NCBI GenBank assembly: GCA_037576215.1
Contig: JBANDB010000005.1
Coordinates: 5,828,001 to 5,892,000, forward strand
Direction: 5' to 3'
Source: Armillaria gallica
Taxonomy: Eukaryota; Basidiomycota; Agaricomycetes; Agaricales; Physalacriaceae
DNA length: 64,000 nucleotides
The translations under genes were made by a program, and so were the position numbers. Below, one piece after another: positions 24,240 to 35,411 of this stretch (position 1 is its first letter; every line of letters starts with the position of its first letter). Under the pieces are notes generated by a model. That model saw nothing but the letters and a program-made list of their open reading frames with translations, had not been told where the DNA came from and did no database searches.

Positions 24240-25260
24240 CTACTAGAGATAGACCTGAACTTCATGGTAAGAGACGACTGCCAAAGTCGTCATGAACAAG
24301 TGAATGACGCTGGGAAAGGCAGCTCAAGTCGAAAAAGAATGCGAGACTGGCCATCGCCAGCGACGAGAGGATGATGACGAGCTCTCGTCAACATTGAACG
24401 TGAGCGGAGCGAGACAAAGCGCAGCCGTGACAATGATCCCGATACTGAGCACATCCTCGACATTCACTGGCCCGAGTCCTGAGCCTGAGCGCGCGCGAGA
24501 AGATTTCACTGAGCCGCCTGTATTTATGTTTTTAGATCAATATCTCGGGAGGCAACAAAAGACTCGCCTCGGCAGGAGTAATCGCTAATAGCGCGTGCAC
24601 CACACTCATCCCGTGCGTGCGTGACAGCCTGGATCCTATTCGACGCGCCCCCGACCCACCGCCATCCCTCTCGGCCTGCAAAATCCATCCTTTCCAATCC
24701 TCAGCGGGTTCCCGACCTCGATTGCAATGGCGGGCTCTCGTTAATTTGAATAGGTGACGCCGAGGAAAGCAAAGGACGTGGAGGTGACGAGGTGACGAGT
24801 CACAACTCGGAGATGTTCGTCGTCGATGGCGAATCCGCCCTCGAATGGACTTGCACTCTGCGTTTCTGGCGTCGAACGAGGCGGATTTTATCTCCTCAAG
24901 AGCGCCGGTGGTACTGGTGAAGTCGGCAGCGAATCGTTGATCAAGGGTAACACTATCGTTCTCCTGAAAATTGGAGACTCGACGACGATGGCGACCATCC
25001 GGCTGAGTCGTTCCTCATTTTGGCAGCACTACCCTCTTTGTTCCATCCTCTTCTTCACTGGCGCTAGAAATAAATGAACACGGGCATGGACCCAAGATCA
25101 CTATAACGTACCTCGCTCGTCTTCCCCTCCGGTTTAACCGACCAGATGAGGAGCCGTGCTGCGTCGAGTCGCTGCGAGTGGCCATCGGACGTGGCTTAGT
25201 GAAGTCCAAGTCGGCCAAGTCGGTGTTGGCGTCACGAATGGGTTTTCCCACGGTATTTGC
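24240..25260 (-). repeat. R2 repeat family, copy 2 (best preserved 5' exon)
   Basis: On the minus strand the unit opens with an ATG at 25251 (MGKPIRDANTDLADLDFTK...), closed by an intron with donor 'gtacgt' and acceptor 'atttctag' (about 25112-25065). A second intron contains 'gatattgatctaaaaacat' (about 24550-24525) and precedes an exon reading NVEDVLSIGIIVTAALCLA, a hydrophobic, probably membrane-spanning stretch, then an Asp/Ser-rich tail. The matching D2 copy is 39.8-40.8 kb. Middle exons could not be joined with confidence. The product is unknown. Confidence 0.45.
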
Positions 25261-25529
25261 GCAACTTCATAACAGCCGATCTATATGGGCTTAGCAATGA
25301 TCGAATCATTCAGAGTGTCATTGCTAGGAGACTTCCATACACGTGTGAGCGTCACTGAGCCTGGCTTTTCCCTTATACCACCATGTCTGCGGTAGTTATC
25401 ACCAAGAAAACCGTGATGGCCAACGAAGGAAGGTCAGCCTCGCTTTCATTATTTCTTCCTCTATATCCGCGCTCATACGATCGTGTGGTACTAGTAGTCA
25501 CCAGGTGTTTTTGATCCGTGGTTCGTGGC
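25261..25529. promoter_or_regulatory. Upstream region of NLR2 (conserved among NLR copies)
   Basis: About 200 nt upstream of the NLR2 start are conserved in all three NLR copies (1.59-1.75 and 40.83-41.02 kb), so each duplication carried its 5' flank. An in-frame TGA lies just upstream of the chosen ATG. A separate short frame beginning at an ATG near 25383 (MSAVVITKKTVMANEG) could be an upstream exon, but its only donor ('gtcagc') is weak and no joining frame works. No clear TATA box was identified. Confidence 0.3.
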
Positions 25530-28500
25530 ATGTACATCCAAATATCTGGTCTAGAATTAATACGCTGTACAGAGGTCGAAATCGTCAAGATCGATCCTAC
25601 AAAAAAGTCGAGGTTTCGCGTGAAAATCACTGCGGGCAACGAGAAGCCAATAGAAACAGAAGAATTCATAATCGATAGAGTAGGTGTCACCCCAAAGTGG
25701 GCGATAACAAAGAGCCTGTAAGTCGTATGTGTACCCATTTCGTCTCGGTGGTCTCACGATTGCGGCAGTGGCCTCGACCCGCTAACCAAAATTTTATGGG
25801 AGCTTCACGGTCGTCGGTGGCCTCTCTCGCGTTTCAAGGTCCTTGGCAGCGTCGAGAAAACACTTGAAGAGTTATTTGTGTTGTTTGAAGGGAACAATAC
25901 AAGTGTGTGCTGTATTTCTTTTCTTATTCTAATAAATGCTGATTGTTTCTGCAGGCACTGATATACATCTACTCGACGGATCTTCCGAGGTCGCAGTCCT
26001 CAAGATATCCGGCCAGTTGGATACCCCCAAGAATATCATGACCGATGTCGTCGCGAACACGAACGAACCCTCAGAGAGCTCCAAGTTACTAGATGGTGAG
26101 ACTCTGCAGAAAGTGTTCGAGGTTGTGAAGCAGATGATCGATACTCTTGCTGAGGTAGGTGCTATTCACATGTCGATTGATATTTCTTAACGAGTTTTTC
26201 CCTAAGGTGCATCCCGCGGCTACCGTCGCCTGGGGATTTCTGTCTATTGGGTTTGAGGTATGTTGTCAACTGTGTTCGCGGTGCGTGGATATCTTCACAT
26301 CATAGATGCAGGTAGTAAAGAACCAGCGCGACACGAAACAAGCGATATTTGAACTTTACGCCGACATGATATCAGCGTATGAAGACTTCAGCAAGGATGA
26401 TATCTTAGAGCAGCGTGCTCGGTTACAGGGGATCTATAATTCCTTGTTCAAGCAGACTATTGAGTGTGCGATTTTCATTGAAGGCTATGCAAAGAAGAGC
26501 GGGATAGGTATGTTTTTGAGTCGCAACTATTTTATGATATTTGATGGTACTTTCAGAGCATCTCTTCGAGATGGATGTATCAGGCCAAGCCGAAATTTTT
26601 CGTCAGGCGTTCATCAACCTAAAGCGCCAGTTGAGCATGGGATTGGCCAAGGAAGCAGTCATTGTCACTCTCGGTGTCCAGAAAAGTGTGGATGTTCTGG
26701 GTGAGACATTTTTCAGCTGTAGTGCTTCATGAGTGCCAGCTCTGACCATTGATGCTTTTAGTCATGAGAGATCGTCTACGAGATCTCCGTCCGCCTCAAG
26801 CGCTAGGCCCAAAATCATGGTGCACGCAAGGAACACGTATTGCGACAATCAACATGATGGTGTCGTGGATTGCCCAGTGTGATGGCAGGACAATGTGGTG
26901 CAACGGATTGGCAGGGACGGGGAAGAGTTCCTTGATGGGGACTCTCCACGAGTTACTCACAACGAATATTGGAGGACGCAGTCGACTTGCAGCATTCATT
27001 CGCTACGACCGTCTTGAGTTTTCAAAAGCTAACAGTTTAATCACTAGTATCGCATACGCCTTGGGAGTGTTTGACGACCGTATCGGGATGGCCATCTCCC
27101 TAGTTGTCCAGACGTTACCATCGGTTGTCACCTTGCCACCGTCCTCTGAGTTTCAATTTCTGCTCCGTAATCCGCTCGAATCCATTCCTGATCTTGGTGA
27201 TGGGGGTCCTCTGGTTGTGATCATTGATGGATTGGATGAGTGCGACATATCTAATGATATGCTGGCCGTCCTCGCTGAGGGATTTGGTCCGAAACTTTCC
27301 TTTATGCGCCTCATTCTTTCCAGTCGACCGGTTCATCGCGTAGCTACGGTGTTCGAAGGACGGGAATGCATATATCCACTTCATTTGGATACCTCCTCGG
27401 AGAGTGTAAACCGTGATATCCACTTCTACTTGGAGCGAGAGCTTGCAACAATACGTAACGATGCGTTCCAAGAGAAGTGTAAAGAGCTAGATGCTGTGAA
27501 TGAATTGACAGCACGGGCGAGTGGTCTATTCATTTGGGCAGCAACTGTTGCGAGATTTGTCCATGCATTTCCGGGGATATCGAGGCTACAGGCTCTCCTG
27601 GACACAAATATCCCTAGTGATGCCACCGAGGCTCTTACAACCCTATACCGCACCGCTCTCGATACTCTCGTTTCTGAACCAGGTGTCAACGCAGATATTA
27701 AGAAGTATGTGCGAACCGTTCTAGGTGCTGTGTTGGTTACCCAGACACCTCCGGGGATGACAGAGGATGTCCTTGATAATGTTGTCCTAGTAGGCAAAGA
27801 CAGCCCTCCCTCGCGTCACATTGTGTCGATGCTTGGAAGTGTACTCAGTCCTGAAACTAAAGACTCGCCAATCCGACTCATACACAAATCCCTTGATGAT
27901 TTCTTGCAGGATCAGAGTCGATGTGGGGATGAGTGGTTTGTTGATGTCACTGTGCACTGCAAGGAAATAGCCGAACAGTGTCGGCTTGCATCAAAATCAT
28001 TTCTGAAGATATGGTCTCCCAAAAGTGACATGGACATTGGAGCTGTACCAGCATATATATCCAAATATGCATTGTTTGGAGTCTTCTGGTATTCCACTTT
28101 TGACAAGAGTGACATAGAACTGTTCACTTCCTTTTTCCACCACTACTTTCATCCATGGCTGGATATTGTTGTCATGGATGACAACTTTCTCCAATTTGGA
28201 ATCACTAACATGATCTGTCGACAACATGGGATGACACGCATACCATTGGAAGTCGATATCCGTGATTCAGTCATTATCCACCAAGTTCTTCAATATTCTG
28301 CTGCTTTTTACTCTCACCTTCACCATTCTGGCAAAGAGAGCTCCCTTGCTGGAAAGGTCACACTTGAGTGTATGAAAATCAACCTTGACAGAGAGCCTAC
28401 TGGCGATAACCTGAACATTGACGGTGTAATTTTTGTTGATGCTAATATGGAGACACCATATGGATACAAAATTGCCAATACCACATTGGTGCCTCTTTAT

Positions 28501-28952
28501 GTTTCAATGTTCCATTTTTCTACTAATGCTTTAAACATTGGTATGTGGTCCTGTTAATCTTCACTCCTTGCTCCATTGACCAGATCATACCTTTTTTAGA
28601 TGCAATCTATCAACCGGGAAGTGAGAAAGGTGTTGATGCCCCCCTCCACCCTGGAGAATCATGGACCATTGGGTATGACACCAAGCAAGTGAAGGCCATT
28701 TCAAAGAGACCATGGTTTTTTTTTGTACACGAGGGACAAGATGTTGTTGTTGACTTCTTGATGCTTTTCCTCTCAACAGAGTATCTAGACTTGTCAGCCA
28801 TCATCCAAAATTCACCTTTTCTAGGCTATGGCCAGTATGTTCCACCTTCAGTGGGGGAGATACCTTCCTCATGTCACACAATGTGTGTTCCAATTGTTGG
28901 GAAATGGGTAGAGGGTGGGCGGCAATTCCTTGGAGACAGGGTACCATTCTGA
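25530..28952 (+). CDS. NLR2: intact C2-like/Goodbye-like/NACHT protein with caspase-type C-terminal domain
   Basis: Eight exons: 25530-25717, 25769-25902, 25955-26154, 26207-26257, 26312-26507, 26557-26700, 26762-28540 and 28600-28952. The introns are 49-61 nt, GT-AG, and all phases agree, giving 1014 aa. The N-terminus resembles a C2-like fold. About residues 150-300 form a helical region like the Goodbye-type N-terminal domains of fungal STAND proteins (LYADMISAYEDF, QTIECAIFIEGYAKK). NACHT follows: P-loop GLAGTGKS (about 353-360), Walker B VVIIDGLDECD (about 456-466) and sensor-like ILSSRPVH. The tail (about 840-980) reads YGYKIANTT, VDAPLHPGESWTIGY and EGQDVVVDF, and ends near LFLSTEYLDLSAI. 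This is the segment that follows caspase domains in many Agaricomycete proteins, but no caspase is present. Such NTPases typically oligomerise on sensing a ligand; the ligand here is unknown. It is the only unbroken NLR of the three. Confidence 0.88.
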
Positions 28953-30229
28953 GTTGCAAGGGTGGCTAGTATGATTTCTGTTTTGTTGATTTGACATTGT
29001 TCCAAAGTTCATCCTGCAGTAGTATGTACTGTACCTTGTGCCTGTAGTCCATCAATCTTATAAAAGGTTGGCTTCTTTTGATACAAATTCAACCTTTGTC
29101 TTTGGCACCAGCCAAAATCCGAGCATACCTCTCTTGAGGACCTCTCTTTCCATACTTCGTTTGCATCCTAGCCCAAAACCATGAAAGTAGTCAAGTCTCA
29201 TTGAGAGTTTACTTTAGCAGAATCTTATTTGATCTATCAGTCAAACCTCACCCTTGAAAAACAGTGGTTATGCTTCTGTATCAACCAAATTCAACTCTTA
29301 CATCTTGGTCAAGGGTGTCTAAAGCTGTAACATCCACCCTACATCACGGACGGAAAGACATATTGAGTTCATTGTATGTACACATGGGTTACCTCATGGA
29401 CACACCAGTTATCCAAGGGTAAATTTTGTGAGCAGCGCATCTAGGAGGGGTACATACATGCTGTCCATAGATGTATGTATGCTATTCTTGAAGGTAAGCC
29501 AATAGCTGCTGCTGTCAGACATTAATATGGGTGTGGATTGCGAGTCAGTGGTATGACAATGATGCAGATAGTGATTTTGGCAAGGACAATGGCGATTAGG
29601 ATACGATGGATGTTGATGCTACACTGGCGCCGCCGATGACATATAGATCCACCTTCTGCCCGGTGCATAATTACTGACTATCAGAACCACAAGGGAAATG
29701 CTCGATGAGGACATTCAAAGGGAAAAGAGCACATGATTTGCTTGTGCATTTGGGAGGACAGTGGGGCATGTCATTCAGGTCGTCACTCCGAGGTTGTTGT
29801 ATCCTTCCTGGTCGTAATGATGGATCCAGGAAAGCTGCACCAGTCATAGTCGACGACCTGCCTGTCTCTCCAACAACCCCCTCACAATGATGTCTTTGTG
29901 TGTCTGCACTACTTCCCTCTCATGCATCATTTTCTTTTCTAGAGCGATGTCTTCCTCTCTTCCCGCACATGTTGTCATGCAGCTCTCTGCGAATGTGCCC
30001 TGTCCTTTTCGTATGTATGTCCATCCCGACTGCGCACCCGGTTAGACTACAGCTGACCTTGTTAGTATCAAGACCTTTGGAATAGTAAGACAATTACCTT
30101 GGTCAATCTCTCTATTCAGTGCCACCTTGGCTGGCAAAAATCGCGTTAACTATTGACCATCAGGTTTGTATTCATACAATATAATTATTATCCTTACCTT
30201 CGAACATTAATCCTCGCTTAAAGTCCGTC
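28953..30229 (+). repeat. R1 fragment (about 29.17-29.70 kb) within NLR2 3' flank
   Basis: After the NLR2 stop the DNA is collinear with D2 from 44.46 kb. About 29170-29700 matches the R1 block 'ggctacc...aacctcaccctcgaaattgag' in decayed form ('tcattgagagtttacttt', 'cagtcaaacctcacccttg'), followed by the R1 acidic-tract region near 29560-29640 and its intron acceptor near 29685. It lacks the 5' two thirds of R1. The rest, 29.7-30.2 kb, shows no supported gene. Confidence 0.45.
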
Positions 30230-31450
30230 TCAAGACGAACAGCAACACCTTGTGGGATGTGTGGAGAGTATAGCCCTGGATGAGATGACTAGCAAATCCC
30301 GACATGACATGGCGAAGGTGGTTCAACCGAAAAAGGGCAAGGACTGGTCATCGCTGATGAGAGCCAAACACTGAGAACAAGATCCTCTCACCAACATTGA
30401 ATGCACCGAGCCAGGGAGTGCCCAACTGCGATGACTATCCAGATGCGAAGTACATGCTCTATGCCTACTAGTCTGAGTGCTGATGAGAGCGAATGCCAGG
30501 TGCCGAAGATATCAATGAGACTGGCCTGTCTTGATATTTTTAGATCAATTGTATTGGAAGGAATAGCAATGGACTCACCTGGGCAGTGGTAGTTACTAGT
30601 GCATGCACTATGGTCCACAGTCATCTGATGACTTGAACCCATTCTGGATCTAATTTGACATCCCTCCCAATCCTCGACGAAAGCATTTTTGCCAGTCATC
30701 ACACAAGTCCGAATCCTCAATGCAAAAGGCGAGCAGATGGGAATGGAGCATGACGGTGTCCCTGGCAATCTTAGCGAGGAGACTTTGAGATCATAGAAGT
30801 GGACGTGTACTGTTCTTGGCAGCGAGCTTGAAGGGGCGAGAGATGACATTAGAAACAGGGAGAAGAGAAACAACAGCCAACTCACTACGCTCGATCCTCG
30901 ACGAGTACCAAATCCGAGACTCCTTGAATACTACCCAATGATGATTACTTTGTGAAAACATCAAAAAATAGGCGACATACCTTGGAAACGGAGTGCATAG
31001 AAGGGCTGTAATGGTGATATTCATTTGAGACATCCTGCCCAGAGGGATTTCCAGTGTTAATCTCGTTTGATCATTCCCTAGACTGATTCAACTCCCCGAA
31101 GCGTGTCGGGCCCTAGCAGCGGACGACCCTCGCTAGTTTGAGTAAGGCAGCAAAGGAAGTCATGGAGGTGACAAGGTGACAAGGTGACGAGCTGGTTCCC
31201 GTCGAGGGTGATTCCAATTAATCAAGGAAGCTCTGCACTCATGATGTCCGGCATCGAACCAGATGGGTTTCATCTCCTACTCCAGAGCGTGGGTGATACC
31301 GGTAAAGTCGGGTCAACGGTGACATTGTCGAATCCTCCATTCTGAGAATCGGAGACTCTAACGATAGTTGTGCGAATGCATCTGTTAGGTTCAAGGGCGA
31401 TGGCGAAACTGGTAGGCTTGCTTGGCCTTTCTTCATCTCGGGACCCCTTG
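30230..31450 (-). repeat. R2 repeat family, copy 3
   Basis: Minus strand: an ATG at 31033 opens MSQMNITITALLCTPFPR, then an intron 30980-30931 (50 nt, 'gtatgt' to 'ggtag'). The next exon is hydrophobic in one frame (VSWLLFLFSLFLMSS), and a second intron 30578-30530 (49 nt) contains 'ttgatctaaaaa'. The exon after it includes RLVGIEHVLRIWIVIAVGH. Both introns sit at the positions seen in the other R2 copies. The upstream part to 31450 corresponds to the 24.8-25.0 kb block of copy 2. A 165-codon frame spanning intron 2 (30885-30388) is read-through rather than the native frame. Function unknown. Confidence 0.45.
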
Positions 31451-31714
31451 CCCTCGTTCCGCATGTTCCAGTTGTAAGACTTCCTTCCCTTCCCTTCCCC
31501 AAGTGCACGGCCCATCATACCATCACATGCATAAGTCATGAATGCTTCTGCGAAGGTGTCAACAGCTTCGAGACGATTCGTAGCGGAAATGATACTAGGT
31601 GAAATGTTGTGAGCCTTAGCTGTAAAAGCACTGAAAAAGAAACTCACCCGAAGAATACAGTCAAAGCATGCTCCGTCTGTGGTCAGCATGGCTTTCAGAT
31701 ACAGCGATAGCAGA

Positions 31715-32290
31715 GAAATCTGTACCTCCCGTCTCTTGCCTCATCCATACTGGGATGTTTGGTGTGTGTGTTACGTGTTGCGTCTTGTGAGATGAGTGTT
31801 GTGACTGGAATGGCATGTTTGGCTTGGTCAAACAAAGCAGTCTCCTTTCACCGCCATGCTCATATTTTTTAATCTCCCTTTGCCCTTCAAGACTCTCTCG
31901 TGTTCTACTGATGGGCATGACTACATTAGGCATGGAATACAGGCGAGGGCATCAATCACAGAGTTCATTCACGCGATGGATGATACATTCTAACCAATTT
32001 CACTCGATGACTAGATTCTAAACCGAAGGCGACCAATCCAAGGACATGATCATGGGCTGAAATGGTGTGTCGCCATCCGGCAAGTGGTACGTCCACGCCG
32101 CGGAGGGAAGGGTCTGTGTGTCGCACTCGCAATGATAATAGGAAGAGCATGCGGGTTTGGGGAGGGGGCAGAGGGTCTGGGAGATGTGCCATCTTCTCCA
32201 TGAAGACAGTGCACCATCAGGAGATGCTGAATGGTAAGTCTCTCTGATTACTTGCATTTATTGGCACTCATGTCTCTGTAGCTCGACCTT
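31715..32290 (+). repeat. R1 fragment in the D1-D2 junction spacer
   Basis: About 31715-32290 repeats the first part of R1: 'cacctcccgtctcttgcc'-type start, 'aaacaaagcagtctcctttc' near 31830, 'accgccatgctcatatttt' near 31850, the Lys-Trp exon region near 32080-32170, and the conserved intron (donor 'ggtaagtctctctgatt', acceptor 'tgtctctgtag') near 32233-32281. It stops where D2 begins, so the D1/D2 junction lies in or next to an R1 repeat. This suggests unequal recombination between R1 copies made the tandem duplication. Confidence 0.5.
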
Positions 32291-33049
32291 ACCCGCATGA
32301 TTCTTCAAGCTTCACCAATCTTTGTTGTTCTCTGGTGCTGCCTTTGTGTCAAAAGCTACGCCTAAAACCACAACATCTTCACTGCATTAAATCTCAAAGG
32401 TGCAAATGTCCGAGTCTGATCTTTCGTCTGCTGATTGCTTTCCCTTTACATGTATAATAGGTCTGCACTAAAAGTTCGCTGTATACTCTGTCATATCAGA
32501 TATATCAACCTTACAGTCTTGTCTACGATGGAATGTAACTCCGCTACTCGTTCCAGGGTATTTATGGCAACTTTCGGCAACACAAAAAAGCTCACTTTTG
32601 CCCCTTCAGATGTATACCGCTGAAGAGCGTCGAGCCATGCATAATGTTAGTAGCTGTCGCAGCTATACAAAGTAGGGTTCTTTTGCATGTATCGTCGCCT
32701 TGCTGATGCTTTTGTCTGCATAGGCACCGTGGCTCAATTAACAAAAAATGACGAGATGTCTATAGGCAGAAAAAGAGCCAAAGGAATGGGAGCAGGTGTG
32801 TGTAGACCCTCCCGTCTATGAGGACACCATCTCTTAGTCCCAAGTACCTAGACTTGAGCCACCGATTCCACTGCAAGCAGTGCCTTTTGTTGAAATTGAA
32901 GTGAGCAGAGGTCATTCACACACTGAGTACGTGATTCCTTCATCAAATTGTCGTCTAAAACGCACTATGCACTTCACAGGCACTCTCCATCACTGGCCGA
33001 AGCAATAGACTAAATCAATCGCATCTCCGCAAGTTTTATCATGCTAACC

Positions 33050-33355
33050 ATGGGTTCCTCAAAACATTACGCCTACACTGTATATCAGCGATTCATCACC
33101 CTCAATTGCCCCCTCAACAGTGCACTTCTGCATGTATCATCCTTTGAACAGTCCCTTCTGGAGCAAGAACACATTATTTTGAATTTGCCGAGTACTACCG
33201 ATGGGAGCGAGATGGGGAGACTTCATGCGGTACTGGATCCAGTCTGCTTGTTGGCGGGCTGGTTGGAAGAGATGATTTACGAGGACAAGGTCAGTCTGGC
33301 CTGCTTGAGGGAAAAGTATCTTTGTAGGGAGCTTGCTTTCCTGAAAGACGATTGA
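33050..33355 (+). CDS. Small conserved hypothetical protein (101 aa), D2 copy
   Basis: Partner of the ORF at 19416. It has the same length, an uninterrupted frame and an identical C-terminal ELAFLKDD. An additional in-frame ATG three codons upstream (33041) exists only here. Changes such as R to H and R to C match CpG loss. Survival of an open frame despite this decay is compatible with selection or with recent duplication. No recognisable domain; function unknown. Confidence 0.42.
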   Translation: MGSSKHYAYTVYQRFITLNCPLNSALLHVSSFEQSLLEQEHIILNLPSTTDGSEMGRLHAVLDPVCLLAGWLEEMIYEDKVSLACLREKYLCRELAFLKDD

Positions 33356-33799
33356 GGAGGTAGCGCATTTTTCTTGAATTCCAATAGAAACCTTCACGTC
33401 TGTTTCCGTCGTATATGACGCGTGTCAACCATAAAGGTCACCGAATTTCACTTCACCATATGCCTTCCATGAGATAAGTTGACCAGCTTGCCGAAAGCAT
33501 TCTTCCCAAGAGTTGGGCCAAGACTCCCGGAATGACTAAAGGAAGAGATAAGATTTATGTTCGGGTTACATTTGGGGATGTATGTATGCTAAGGTTAGGC
33601 ATTGGCATTCAATCTTTAATGGATTTCCCGTTTTCAGGAACAAAATGGTGCACTTTGTCCTAGTCGACGCTGTAAGCTGGGATAAGCATGGTCAGAAAAC
33701 GGGCCATGAAACGAACGACGGACCTAAATTTTGGTATAGGTGGATGGCTGTCCAATGAAACGATTTGACGATCACTATGGGTATCAAGGAAAATGTATT

Positions 33800-33975
33800 G
33801 ATGAGCAGAACAGATATTCAGCCGGTGGTCAACCTTGGCAACTCATTCTGCTTGCTGGTCCATGCGTCCTGTTGGTTTGCCCACAAATAACGCCAATGAC
33901 GAGTGGACTACTCAAGAAGCTTGTTAAGCTCGAGAAGCAGCAGGAAGGACAACAGTGCCATGTACATTGAACCCA
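33800..33975 (-). repeat. R3 fragment, D2 copy
   Basis: Counterpart of 19.83-19.99 kb. The minus strand reads a leucine-rich LLLLELNKLLE-like segment and the GPAS-type block ('gcttgctggtccatgcgtcc' on the plus strand). An in-frame stop follows the leucine-rich part. Decayed exon remnant of unknown gene. Confidence 0.35.
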
Positions 33976-34228
33976 CTTGCCACCTGGCCATTCGGCATAA
34001 TACACGGAGAGAGTTCACCTCACGTAGCTTATGTCAGCTCTTCCTCAATTTTTGTGACACGCTGCCAATGATTGAGTTGTGAGCAAAGTTGAAATACAAT
34101 GAAAGCAATAGCTTACCAACTATGTGAAGAAGAATACCAGGATAAAGCTACTTGGTGAAAGTAGGGGAGATCCATAGTTTTGAGACAGAGAATGCCTGCA
34201 ACGGATTTTAGAGGATGAGAGAGTAAAT

Positions 34229-34500
34229 TCAGCCTGAGCTGCTAGATTTCTGCTTGAAATGTGTCAGTTGACAGTGGTAATTAATGTATCAGAACTGTCA
34301 GTTGACACACCAGCCTATATAGGGTATTTTCGCAGTACTGCATGGTCTATTAGTCAGCACAGAAACCCGGACCAAATCATGTGATTATCAGAAAATCCAA
34401 CAACTCCAGGAATTGAACCCAGAACCTTAAAAAGATTTATAATAATGTCACATGACATGGCCAATGTGTGCATGCTAACCACTATACCATACTGGCATTA
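34229..34500 (-). repeat. Left terminal inverted repeat with outward-facing tRNA-like A and B boxes
   Basis: Complement of 35412-35651. On the minus strand it contains a perfect B box GGTTCAATTCC (34409-34419) and an A-box-like TAGTGGTTAGC (about 34474-34484). The outer part carries 'gtcagttgaca' twice (about 34263 and 34298), so the left end has an extra short internal duplication of about 35 bp compared with the right. The 'tatagtggttagcatgc' arm resembles the D-arm of eukaryotic tRNAs. Confidence 0.7.
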
Positions 34501-34845
34501 TATATTCATGTAATCATCTCCTTATATGGCCTCCCTCTCTTAGATTTATAATATCCCAATTGGGCCCTCCCTTTGGTGCGCTTTTTTTTCCCTTATTGGG
34601 CTGGTCAAATTAGCCCATCAATTGCACCTAGAATTGGGCACTGGCAACCCCCGCCAAAATTCACGCTCCAAGTGATCTCGATCAAGGCCCAATATATGTG
34701 AGTTCCATGGATGCACCTTCTGCAGCTCGAAGGAAGAAGATTCATGAGTACTTTTGCAGGAACATTTTACTCAGGACATAATTTTACATGTTTTTTTCAG
34801 GGCAATTTATTTTTTAGACCCCTGTTTACCATAGTTTCATCGCAT

Positions 34846-35165
34846 TTATAGCATTTAAAATGCTTTTTTTTTAAAAGTGCTCTGAAGAAAACATGTAGTT
34901 TGTTTTCAAATGATATTCTGTAATTTTTTCGAAGTGATATGAGGTCTGTGGAAGCCTGTACCAGGTCCATTTGGATGAGCAGTCTGAAGGCTTTGCAAAT
35001 ATAACCTTATAGCATTTAAAATGCTTTTTTTTAAAAGTGCTCAGAAGAAAACATGTAGTTTATTTTTAAATGATATTCTGTAATTTTTTTGAAGTGATAC
35101 AAGGTCTGTGGAAGCCTGTACCAGGTCCATTTGGACGAGCAGTCCGAAGGCTTTGCAAATATAAC
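34846..35165 (+). repeat. 160-bp direct tandem duplication in the element core
   Basis: Two head-to-tail units, about 34846-35006 and 35007-35165, both start 'ttatagcatttaaaatgct' and end 'ggctttgcaaatataac'. They differ by a few substitutions and one or two nt in an A/T run. Each unit opens with the near-palindrome 'agcatttaaaatgct'. Confidence 0.85.
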
Positions 35166-35411
35166 TAAACAAACATTTACACAGCTTTTTGCACTTTTGC
35201 ACACCTTTTAAGCATACAGAACCTTCATGAGACACCATCCTAACTTTCAAAGATACTCTGGTACCACCAAATGTCAGTCCACACAGCAAAAAGGCCAATT
35301 AACAAGGGTCCATGCTGCTCATCACACTTCAATGAGAGTTGAAGCAATTAACATTGATTTGCTGTCAGAATAGCCAAAAATGAGCTTAGTCAGCTCACGT
35401 TCTGGAACCGG

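Larger units (their letters stand above)
18700..31450 (+). repeat. D1: first unit of a tandem segmental duplication (about 12.75 kb)
   Basis: D1 is collinear with D2 (about 32.3-46.62 kb) in the same orientation. Anchors: 'tgttctctgg...gcattaaatctcaaaggtgcaaat' at 18.7/32.3 kb; the 101-aa ORF at 19416/33050; NLR exons at an exact 15,500-nt offset (for example donors at 25718 and 41218); 'cttataaaaggttggcttctt' at 29.06/44.57 kb; and 'cttgcttggcctttcttcatct' at 31.41/46.59 kb. The offset is about 13.63 kb before 20.2 kb and about 15.4-15.5 kb after, because D2 gained the element at 34.2-35.65 kb plus smaller indels. D1 keeps CpG sites that D2 has lost. Confidence 0.85.

Noticed and set aside
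25383..25432. Upstream first exon of NLR2 starting at an ATG (MSAVVITKK)
   Set aside because: The donor would be a weak 'gtcagc', an in-frame TGA lies just before the exon-1 ATG, and NLR1 lacks this ATG. The start at 25530 is preferred.
30388..30885. 165-codon minus-strand ORF as a single-exon gene
   Set aside because: It reads through an intron (30530-30578) conserved in position among R2 copies, so the frame after it is not native.
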